From NCBI GenBank assembly GCA_036873135.1, contig JAPTYO010000023.1, forward strand, positions 2,925,834-2,989,833: a DNA stretch of 64,000 nt, given 5' to 3'. Positions 54,711-64,000 of the stretch are shown here, piece after piece. The translations under genes were made by a program, and so were the position numbers. A model generated the notes under the pieces. That model was not told the DNA's origin. It did not search any database and saw only the letters and a list, made by a program, of their open reading frames with translations. Every line of letters begins with the position of its first letter. The stretch's first letter is position 1. The stretch comes from Clarkia xantiana subsp. parviflora (Eukaryota > Streptophyta > Magnoliopsida > Myrtales > Onagraceae).

Positions 54711-55985
54711 TTTTGGATGCTCGAGTTTTTGGGAAATTTGTCGATTTTGTGAAAAGTAAAGAGTGATGGATTATGAGTGGGTAAGTGGATTAATGAAATT
54801 GATTAAACTGAGAGGAAAAGACGCGTAGATACCAAATTTCAACAAAAATGAAACATGGGACAGTCCATTTTAACATTTCAAACTTCAGACACCAAATTTA
54901 AACATGGGGTAAACTTTGGACACCCTGTAAAGGTAAAGACCATAGATAATTTCCAATTGGTATAACTAAGATTGATAGCGTGTGAATCCAAATGAGCCAA
55001 CTTCTTCACATTATTAAAAAGCATGCCAACCCTTCAAGCGTTTACCAATTGAAAGACCCGATCACATAACCAAAATTGCGAAGGCTGTGAATGTAGTAGA
55101 AGGAGAAATTGTTAAAAACACAAAATTACACTTGTACCATATATCAATCATGTGGTACCACAAGAAAAAAATTGGACAGTTAAGGATCCACCGGTGATAA
55201 TCATAACCGATGGTCAGTATACCAATGCATATCTGTTGGAGAAACTTTCTAAAATGACTACCGCTCGTAAGGGTGCCCGTAAAGGGAATCATAGCCTCTC
55301 GAAGAGAAGAGATTTATAAGAGCTAAATGTGCATAGACTTGAATTTAGGCCGATAATGGAAGAGTGTATGTGGTTACATGATTGTTCAAATGACCGGCGA
55401 TCTTGCGAGATAGCGATTCCAACTCGGGGAGGTAGGTGGCAAGGTGGGTTGGTCATATACCATGGTGTTTTAAATAGGTGAAATTTAAGGTTAAAATGAT
55501 GTATATAGTCATCAATGAAATGCTTATCCCTATCTTACAACCAATCTAGCAAAATGTTCCAAATATCGTCCACAAAACCACTCGGACGACCCTAAATAAG
55601 CATAATCATTAATGAAGATGTAGATACAACTCAGTCCATGTCTTCTTACCAATATATATTAATGGTATAGAGAAATTGGTTCGGCGTGGGTACTTGAATC
55701 TTCAACTTCGATGCAGGGCCGTGATGTGCAAGGGAGCCGAATATGATAGGCGAAGAGAGCCAGGTTAGAGCTCTACGAACTTCAGCCACACATAGAAAAT
55801 TTGAATGAACCGCCATGTTATAGAACTTAAAAGCATGGTTAATTACTAGTTTGGTTACTTATGTTTGCCCTAAGTGGCAGAATGGTTACTTTTGTTTTTT
55901 GACGTGATTAAATGATTATCTACGTTTCAGAATGTAACCGAATGGTTACTCCGTTAAATTCACATCCAGTTTTTCTGTTAACTTA
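54711..55985. other. Unassigned region between Copia fragments
   Basis: Plus-strand 55110-55320 has an open stretch including KDPPVIIITDGQYTNAYLLE that looks coding-like, but I could not identify it. 54430-54540 and 54830-54930 hold inverted ttgaaatttggt/accaaatttcaa motifs. Nothing else is supported. Confidence 0.3.
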
Positions 55986-56690
55986 TCACGTGATAATCAT
56001 GTGCCAAAATGCAATATCAAGATGAGTAATACCCAAATATAACAGCTTACCTATCAACAGTCTATATATTGTTGGATTAGAAAACTTAGAATCATTCTTA
56101 TTCATATCAAGGGCTTCACCAAATCCAACTGATGTGAGCCTCGCATTCTGCTCCATAGGAGTGTTGCAAGATTTACACCTTAATAAACCAACCTCAGAAA
56201 GCATTTCAAGAACATACTTTCGTTGACAAAGCACAAGACCATTTTCAGACCTTGCAACTTCAATGCCAAGAAAGTATTTCAAATTTCCTAAATCTTTCAT
56301 TTTAAAGCTAGTTTGTAAAACTCTTTAAGATCAGAAATCAAGGCAGCACTATTCTCAGTAATGAGTAAATCATCCACATAAATTAAAAGAATAACAATTT
56401 CATCACCTTTTTTTAGAAAAAAAAAAAGAATAGTCAAGATGACTCTGTGTGTACCCATTACTAAGAAGAAATTCAGTTAGTTTAATGTTCCATTGCCTTG
56501 AAACCTGTTTTAACCCATAAAGGGATTTGTGTAATCTACACACAAGATCAGACTTCACAACACAGAACTCCCCCTGATTACCAAATCCATGAGGTAAATC
56601 CATATAAACTTCCTCAAATGAATCACCTTAAAGAAAAGTATTATAAACATCTATTTGATATAATGGTTAAACATTCATAGCAGCAAAAGA
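55986..56690 (-). pseudogene. Copia E reverse transcriptase fragment
   Basis: From 56690 on the minus strand: YQIDVYNTFL, stop, GDSFEEVYMDLPHGFGNQGE, CRLHKSLYGLKQVSRQWNIK, then in another frame VILLIYVDDLLITENSAALI (catalytic YVDD), then MKDLGNLKYFLGIEVARSEN and RLLIGKLLYLGITHLDIAF. Stops and frameshifts separate the pieces; no LTRs recognised. Different in sequence from Copia A-D. Confidence 0.8.
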
Positions 56691-56696
56691 TAGAAT

Positions 56697-56765
56697 GACA
56701 CGGACACTGCTCTATGGGAGTTGAGAGGGGGCAACCCTCTGGGTCCTAGCTGACTCCGTCCCTGA
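56697..56765. mobile_element. hAT-like transposon end fragment
   Basis: ggcaaccctctgggtcctag followed by ctgactccgtccctg; read in reverse it begins cagggacggagtcagctagg, similar to the ends of the hAT MITE at 20945-21249. Only one end seen. Confidence 0.4.
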
Positions 56766-58157
56766 TTGTAGGACTCTCTTATAACATAGAGCTTCATATA
56801 TATATATATATTACAAAGTTTATCTACATTAGAAGCTTACAAAGTTTAACACAAACTTTGAAATAAAATGATTTTGTTGAAATGAGCTCGTTTTAACAAA
56901 TAATTAAATTAAAGCATTCCAAATGAGAAAAATAATCATAGTAGAACCTCAAGAACATGGTATCTTTAATATATATATAAAAAGACTAAGCGATATATAC
57001 TACAAAATTTATTTCTCAGAATCTTATAAACTTCCAACTACTAATTTTATTTTCTCAGAATCTTATAATCTTCTAACTGTTGGATTATTTTTTTCCTTTA
57101 ATTATTCATACTTGGATCAATTTTCTTATTTCAGAACAATGGAAAGATATTCAATCTACACTTATATGTCATTCTTTTTTTCATTTAAGAAAATTATCAC
57201 AAAGCTATATAGGTATGTAATCATTCACTGAAACGGATCTTGCTTTGAAATTAACCAATGCAAGTAAAACACAAATGTTGAACGGAGTTCAGGCCGAAAA
57301 ACAAAAGCGAAAAGAACACCATAGTGTAATTATTTATTGTGGAACCATAAGACACCAGAGTGTCCTATTCGTGGTATGTCCCGTTCGCCAACACTTTTTT
57401 TTATTACTTTTACCTCGTAATTAGATTCTTTTAGTACTTCTAAAAAATATTCAAAATAAACGAATATGTAGATTTGAGAATAATGCAATGGACATATTTA
57501 AATTGACTATTTCTTTAGTTTATGTTTAGAAATCATACATCTATTTAAATTTGAATGTTTAAAACTATTATTATATGTATTGTAATCCTTTTCAATTTAC
57601 AAATATCAAAATTAATGAATATAAAATATATATTGCATCAAGCACGTGCACAAAATTCTATTATGTTAGGATTCTATTTTTCATCGTTGCTCTTACTTCA
57701 TGGCCAAAAAAAAAAAAAAAATCATTGCTCTTACTTGGATAGAGTAGCCGGCCCAATTCTACTCTAAAGTGGGTCCAAGAGATGCCTTTAAATCAGCCCG
57801 TTAGATATGTATATTTTATTTTATATGAGGACTAATCATGTTTGCTTCAAATTTAAAATAATGCACATTAATATAGTGTCAACAATAAATGGGTATAACA
57901 ACTAAGACCTCTGATTAAGAGATGAATCATTAAAACGTTACACTATATTTATGAGTAGGGCAATTCCGATTATCATTCTATCTTTTTTTTTTTTGTATAG
58001 TGTATCATTATTATTATGCTAGTTATGGACATCGTTTTGCACGAGATTCTACTCATATGAAAACTTAGGCTATAATATTACTGAGTTGCGTAAACTCGTT
58101 TTCTTTATATGTTAAAAGAATATACTCTTTTCATTGTCGTTTAATTAATTACAATGG
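56766..58157. other. AT-rich spacer
   Basis: Simple AT-rich sequence. No gene, exon or TE end was supported. Confidence 0.45.
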
Positions 58158-58159
58158 TG

Positions 58160-59708
58160 TGTGTAAACACCTAATTTTGGTACGCGTGACGCGTATATAA
58201 TACGTTCAAAAATGTTATGTGTAACGCGTTTAAAAAAGGAAGTATTTAAATATGGAAGGTCACGGGGTTGCTAGAAATAGACTTAGTTTAAATTAGGATA
58301 GTATAGATGCGTTTAATATTGTGTAATATTCAGAAAATATATGATAAATATTTATGGCAATATGCAATAAATATATATTCATAATTTTCGGAATTAATTA
58401 GTGTATATTAGGGAAAATATTGTTTTCCTAATTTAGGTGTTAATTTAGCTATAAAAGGACCCATTGTCAATGTAAAAAGACCACAAACAATAATAATACA
58501 TCAGTTTTCGGAACCCGTGCAAATTTGTCATGTAGTGAAATTTTTTTTTTTTTTTTTGAGAACCCTCCAGTCAGCCACGCCGGCCACCGGCAGTCGTCCA
58601 CGCCCGCCAGTCACCGGACCACGCCAACTACCGTAGTTCTGCCGCCCGCCACCTGCCCGGCTGTCCGACCTCCGCTCACCCTCCACCTCTGGCCGTCGTG
58701 ACCTCGCCGGCTCCGCTATCCTCTCTCTCTCTCCTCTCTCTTTCTTTCTTTCTTTCTTTCTTTCTCTCTCTCTCTGTTTTTTCCGACCACCGGCAACCCA
58801 CGGATCTCCGACCACCGGTGATACCTGCTCCACCGCCCTTCGCATCCACCTCCGACTGCCACCGCAGAGACCACCATCCACGACCACCGCCGTCCAGTTC
58901 GTTTGCTCAGCCATTGGAATTCGATCGCCCAGACACCGGATCCGCGCGTCTCCGACCACGTCCGGAGCTCCATCTCGCGCCGCCCTTCCTTCGCCGGAGG
59001 ACTCGTCACCACCGCCTCGCCCGCTCCCACCGCGTCACGCCCTGCCGTCTCCAGCCGTCCTCCTCCACTGCCGGCACCGGTGGTCCTCTCAGGTAGTCCC
59101 GCTGCTGCTTTTCCTTTTTTTTTTTTTTTATTTATTTGGTTATTTATTTATATATATTTAATTATTTACTGATTACATATTGTTATTATTATTGTGGGTA
59201 TTATTGTACCATGTTAATTGGATAGTTAGATGTAAATTACTTAGATAGCATGTGTTATTGTACATATGTATGTGACATGTAACTGTTTGTCATAATTTTG
59301 AGCATGTTTAATTTCGTCTAGACTTTAACGTAATTAGGAGTTTTAGGTGCTTAATAATATTTTAATGCTCAGTTTTATTGTTAATAATAGTTTTTGCGTA
59401 AAAATTAGTTTAGTTTTTTTTTTAACGTTAGATTAATATGACGTAACGAATGTTTAAATTTTAAAAGTGGCAATTAAGTGAATTGAGTACCGAAAGGGCG
59501 TAATTAAAGATCTATATTTTTAATTCGTAATAGAACCCCCGAACTTGAATTTCTGATCGAAGACCGATTTTATACCTAGGTGTTTAATTCGTTATTCGCT
59601 TGGGTGATTTAGGATTCTAGTTAGCCTAATAATTAACTAGTGGCGACTCTTTTCAAAATCCACGTTTTCAAAACGTAATTCGCCGTAGGTCAGATTTTAG
59701 GTCTGACA
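58160..59708 (+). repeat. 5' LTR of an Ogre/Tat-like Gypsy element
   Basis: Begins near tgtgtaaacacctaattttg and ends gattttaggtctgaca, immediately before a primer-binding site. Contains a TATA box (tataaaagg, about 58451) and, downstream, a long C/T-rich GC block (58560-59090) including a TTTC microsatellite (58740-58763). The start is approximate (58158 or 58162). No second LTR lies in the window. Confidence 0.65.
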
Positions 59709-59710
59709 AT

Positions 59711-59729
59711 TTGGCGACTCTGCTGGGGA
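59711..59729 (+). other. Primer-binding site of the Ogre/Tat-like element
   Basis: ttggcgactctgctgggga one to two bases after the LTR end. TGGCGACTC... sites complementary to a tRNA 3' end are characteristic of Ogre/Tat Gypsy elements. Confidence 0.6.
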
Positions 59730-60219
59730 CGTTTAGAGGGTTCGGGCTCATTGTATTCGCTTATTGCCATGTTTTTGAGTTTTCATATTTTATTATCTTC
59801 ACCATTCTAACTTAGTTTTTTTGTGTGACAGATACATATTTTTAGAATAATTAATTGACATTTTCTTTTTGTGGCATTATTTAAATTCGCACACCCACTT
59901 TAGTGTAATATCCAAAATGCCTAAATCCCAGGGCAACTAGGAACCCCGGAGAGTTAGTAAGGGTACGACCGCGCGGCCGAGCCGCCGGAACGACTCAGAA
60001 CAACTCCACTCGCTTGTGAAGGTCTTATGATCCCTGTGATGGGGTGAGGAAACCACATTGTCGGGAACCTATCAGTGGAACCTACCTTGTAGAGCAAAAC
60101 CACACATATTTTACCCCCTAACATGTTGTTTTATCCGTGTTTTTTTTTGTTGTTGTAAAAAGATTCGTCAGGAAAACTCTAAGTTTTTTTTTACTGTGTA
60201 CTTTTTATTCTCATGCATT

Positions 60220-61180
60220 CATCTTTTTGCATTTTTTTAAAAAAAACAAAAAAACTTTTTCAGCTAAGTAGTTATCATTTAGTTGTGGAATTTTTATTTT
60301 CAAACATGCATTTCGTATGCATTGTTTTTTTTTTAAAAACTCTTATCTGAATTTTTAATTTCAAACTTGTGTTTCATACGCATTATTTAAAAAAAAAAAT
60401 TCAGGTAAGTTGTGATTTTTTAGTGCATCGTACATGCATTGTTTTTTAAAAAAACATTTTGGAAAATTCTAATTCCTCTTTAGCTATTAGAGCTTACAAT
60501 TTCGAACGTGCATTCCACATGCATCATTTCAAAAACTTTTTACCCGAATTGTTTTATTTTAAATAATGCATCAAGTATGTATTAATTTTAAAAAAAAAAA
60601 TTTAGATAAATCGTAAGCTCTCTTAGTTTTAGGGCTCTTTGTTTAAAAAAATCTTCTACCTGATTTTTTTTTTAAAAGATGTGCATCTCATATGCATTAT
60701 TTTCGAAAAACATTTCAGGTAAATTGAAATTTTTTTTAGTTGTAGAAATTTTATTTTTAAGTTTGCATCTTGTATTTATTGTTGTGCATCTCATGTGCAT
60801 TCTTTTAAAAAAACTTTTCACTTGATTTTTTTCAATTTTGAGCAACCAAGATGAATTGATTTTTTTTCTCCTCGAGAAAAATAAAAAACAAAAAAATCTT
60901 TTCAGGTAACTTGTAAATTTTCTTAACTGTACAACTTTCATCTCATGTACATCTAATAGACATTTTTTTTAGGAAAAAAGTTTTTAGATAGATTGTAAAT
61001 CTTCTCTTAATTGTTGAGCATTGCATTTGCATTTGTTTTATAAAAAAAACTTTACCTGAATTTTTCATTTTGTACATATGTATCATTCAGGTAAACTGGT
61101 TGTAAGTTGTAACTTTCTTAACAGTAGAACTTTAACTTTCGAGCATGCATGAGCATTTAAAAAAAAAACTCAAAGTGTCA
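60220..61180 (+). repeat. Degenerate repeat field (ttcaggtaa / tgcatctcatgtgcatt)
   Basis: About eight copies, 90-130 bp apart, of a poly-T/A stretch with ttttcaggtaagttgt followed by gcatctcatgtgcattR and a run of A. Example copies start near 60245, 60395, 60715 and 60900. Confidence 0.6.
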
Positions 61181-62774
61181 TTCGTTTTTATCCAAGGTGT
61201 ATTGCACTTTTTCGGCAAGATCGTCTCAACCTTTGCATGAGCTAGCGTTTTGAAAAAGAGATTTGATTCTGATTTTGATTTAAAAAAAAAAAAACAGTTT
61301 AAATGTTTAGTTGAGTGTGACTATTCGAGCTTAACAAAGGACGATAAAATCCTTTTGAAAAAAACTTCATTTTGAACATCTATCGTGCGTTCGAGCCACA
61401 TAGTGCATTCAGCGAACTCATTAAACTCCAAGCTAGTGCAAAACACCTTAGATCATAAATTTTGATTCTTTCTGAAATGTAATCAAAATTATGAAATGAA
61501 TGACATTAGAAGTTTTCCGAAAAATAATGCATGACTCATTTGGTTCTTTATACTAACTTTCGTGTCTGGTCTTTTCAGGTACCCTTGGATAGGTATCTGG
61601 TACATATGGGTGGTGTCGGCCAAATGGGGCAACATTAAAGGAACGTGCAGCCATCCAGTTGCACGAAAAAAAAATTGTGCACTCGGGATATCCAACGCTC
61701 AGGTACAGTGAATTATACTTGATTTTTCCTTGAGATTTGAGTGCCCCTACTCTTTTTGCAGATCAGACGACCACTTCGATGAGGTCGCAACCACGTGAAA
61801 CGTGACTGCTTCAAAGAACTTTCATGCCAAAATTTCACCTACCATGTGTGGAATTCATACGTATCCCCGAACCAAGCCGTACATTTGTTTTACGGCGAGG
61901 TCTAAACCAGTCGGCGGTAACCAAGGGGCATTTCCCATTGAGATAGGACATTCCCGAATATGGAAAATATCAAGAGATCATCAAGGGTCCCCAGAAGATT
62001 CAATGTGCCGATCAATGATCATTTGAGATGTCAAGCAATTGAAGCATTATTATTGGTGCCTTCCGTCAGAGGTCCAGGGGCTTGTACTTTTCGGCCGGTA
62101 TTCATATAGAAGTGGTGTTTTCTAGATGGAGCAGGAAAATCAGGACATGCAGAAGGGCTAGTCGCATAGCGAGCACATTGCCCACTATAAAAAAATCCAA
62201 CACCAGGTAAGAAAAGTTGTGATCATTTTTATCCCCAAAATTTGAGTTTTTTCTTAATCATTGTGCAGTTTGGATAATCATCCAAATCAAAGCCCCTGAA
62301 GAGCACATCTCGTGCGCGGCCCTTTGCTCGCCACAAGCTTATCCCAGATACCTCGGGCGATATCTGTGCATTTACCATTTGCGGACTACTGTGCCAAACT
62401 CAACACCATCCATGTGTGTTCATCAACCAAACCATTCATCCAGCATGTGACGAGCCTAACCCAATTGGTGCTAGCTATGGGGCATCCCCAGATGAGATTG
62501 AGCAATAGTCGGGGCACTTGAGAAGTCGAGATTAGAAATCACTGGCTATGTCATTCATTGGACGTAGGGTCCATCCAGGGCGTCGACACGACCGACGTTT
62601 AGACTCAATTAACTGAGTCGTTCACTAGAAGGTTTTTTCAATCTGCCACTAGGGGGCATGTACGTAATTGTTGTTGATTATTTTCGTTAAATTTTCGTTT
62701 AAAAAAAAAAACAAAAAAGCAAGCAAAAAAGACAAAAAAAAAAAGCAAAAAAAAGAAAGCAATTTTTTTTTTTT

Positions 62775-63600
62775 TAGGGTCACAGCCGCCCTTTTATTGG
62801 CTACTAAATAAAAATAAAGAAATGAAGTGTCACAGTTGTCCCTAAATCAACTACAGATAAAAAGGGTCACAGTCGTCCCTAAAACGACTACAAAGAAAGG
62901 GACACAGCCACCCTTCAAATGGCTACAGATAAAGAGCGCTCCTGCAACATCAAAAGCGGGAAATAGGTGAAAGGGCCACAGCCACCCTCCAAACGGCTAC
63001 GAATAAAAAGTGACCCCGCGAACCCTGTGAGGGTGGGAGAATAAAAAGGGCCACAGCCACCCTTAAAATGGCTACACAAAAAGAGTGATCTCGCGAACCC
63101 GGTGAGGGCGAGAAAATAAAAGAAAGGGTCACAGTCGTCCCTCTAAACGGCTACAATCAAAAGAGCGCTCCCGGAGCATCAACGGCGGGTATTAAGTGAA
63201 AGGGTCACAACCACCCTCGAAATGGGTACGTACAAAAAGTGTTTCCCGGATCAGAGACAGGGAATGAATGGCCACGGCCGCCCTCCAAATGGCTACAATT
63301 AAAAGAGCTCCTGCAACATTGAAGACGGTGAGGAAAGGGTCACAACCACCCTCCAAACGGCTACAAATACTCCCACGTCGAGGCGGAAAATAAAGTACGG
63401 GTCACAGCCACCGTTTGATCGGCTACCAAATAAAGAGTGCTTCCGCTAGGTTGAAAATCCGAAAGGGCGACCTAGGAAAAATCAGGAAATGAGAGGCATG
63501 GTTGCAAGTTCAGAAATTGCAATCATGACAAAAGGAGAGAAAATAAAAAACCGAGGGGCACGGTCGAAAATCTCTTAATCGGCCGTGGCAAAAGGAGAGA
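62775..63600 (+). repeat. Tandem array of hairpin units (gggtcacagcca...tggctac)
   Basis: At least eleven units, 37-78 bp long, each starting gggtcacagYYR, ccct, then YRRctac and an A-rich joint. Most hold a stem such as AGCCA/TGGCT, AGTTG/CAACT (62833) or AGTCGT/ACGACT (62869). Two further units near 63498 and 63559 carry longer stems (ATGGTTGCAA/TTGCAATCAT; CACGGTCG/CGGCCGTG). Alternate joints contain gcgctcctgcaacatc or gaccccgcgaacc phrases. Not coding. Confidence 0.8.
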
Positions 63601-63714
63601 AATTCTCAACAAAAAAAAAGAAAGAAAAAAAAAGAGAAAAAGATCCCGCTAAGTTGTCGCACAATGCACAATTTAGGCAAAAATTAGGGACAAACACTCA
63701 TGCGCAAACAGCGT

Positions 63715-63935
63715 CTTCCAAAGTCAAATTCACGGCAAGCGAGACGGTTACAGTCTGCTCTCGCAGGTCGCATTCCAAGGATGAGTAGGACTGTTACAGT
63801 CTGTTCCTACGAGTCAACTTCAGGGCAAGCGGAACGGTTGAAGTCTGCTCTCGCGAGTCACCATTCAAGGATGAGTAGGACTGTTACAGTCTGTTCCTAC
63901 AAGTCACAACTGACAATCAGGATCTGAAGTTTTCC
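63715..63935 (+). repeat. 105-bp tandem duplication
   Basis: aggatgagtaggactgttac followed by agtctgttcctac occurs at 63777 and 63871; ggcaagcgRgacggttR and agtctgctctcgc occur at 63731 and 63825. Confidence 0.8.
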
Positions 63936-64000
63936 AGCTTTCTGAGAGTCAACCCCGACGAACGAAGCCTTAGTATTCAGCCTTCGCAAGTCACGCCACT

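Larger units (their letters stand above)
59730..64000 (+). mobile_element. Long leader (5' untranslated region) of the Ogre/Tat-like element, continues past the window
   Basis: No gag, protease or pol motif appears before the end of the window. The interval is mainly repeats: a degenerate field (60220-61180), a duplicated segment (61795-61985 and 62320-62515), the hairpin array (62775-63600) and a 105-bp duplication (63715-63935). Ogre elements have unusually long leaders with an extra ORF upstream of gag, but I find no convincing extra ORF here. Confidence 0.5.

Noticed and set aside
55110..55320. Possible malic-enzyme-like exon (DPPVIIITDG motif)
   Set aside because: Only one short motif matches, the following residues do not fit the family, and there are no splice borders. 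Left as unassigned.
58528..59172. Several overlapping 89-143-residue open frames on both strands
   Set aside because: They arise from the C/T-rich, stop-poor part of the Ogre/Tat-like LTR; both strands are open at once and none shows a domain.

Overview
This is a window of an AT-rich plant nuclear genome, most likely a eudicot. Genes carry GT-AG introns, and most of the sequence is nested transposable elements: Copia and Gypsy retrotransposons, CACTA, Helitron, MULE and hAT elements, and palindromic foldback elements. No tRNA, rRNA or CRISPR array was recognised.

There are two intact or near-intact host loci. At the left are tandem paralogues of a TMEM97/sigma-2-receptor-like EXPERA-domain membrane protein: the last exon of one copy (173-340) and a complete two-exon copy (4827-6327). 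A 1.7-kb long-TIR MULE with a perfect 9-bp target duplication (3030-4725) sits 101 bp upstream of the second copy's ATG. In the middle is an 11-exon class IV HD-ZIP (HDG2-like) epidermal transcription factor on the minus strand (33854 down to 27180), which splices conceptually to 760 aa with no interruption.

The rest, left to right. 0.4-2 kb: two foldbacks. 6.6-9.6 kb: the 3' part of a Tat/Athila-type Gypsy element with a 45-bp hairpin-forming tandem array, interrupted by a foldback. 9.4-12.7 kb: a gag-like fragment split by an internally deleted Copia (TSD ttcct). 13.0-13.6 kb: an hAT MITE. 13.9-16.9 kb: a Helitron (minus) carrying fragments of CWC22 and chloroplast chaperonin-60 alpha. 16.9-19.9 kb: AT microsatellites, a 0.3-kb duplication and LTR debris. 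19.9-26.9 kb: a non-autonomous CACTA element holding a solo LTR (itself split by an hAT MITE) and captured fragments of indole-3-glycerol-phosphate synthase and probably a queuosine-salvage protein. 34.5-39.6 kb: a degenerate repeat field with a small MULE MITE, split by a young Copia that lacks protease and integrase. 39.7-50.3 kb: a foldback, a truncated minus-strand Copia, and a 6.3-kb decayed Copia inserted in another foldback. 50.3-58 kb: an hAT MITE, LTR debris, a foldback and Copia RT fragments. 58.2-64 kb: the 5' LTR, primer-binding site and long repeat-rich leader of an Ogre/Tat-like Gypsy element that continues past the window.

The observation I rate most interesting is that two unrelated tandem arrays inside Tat-like Gypsy elements (7427-8086 and about 62780-63590) are each made of short hairpins, and several copies keep the stem through compensatory substitutions. 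This suggests an RNA or DNA structural role not explained by the usual retroelement annotation. Coordinates of TE ends with target duplications were read directly. Other boundaries are approximate.
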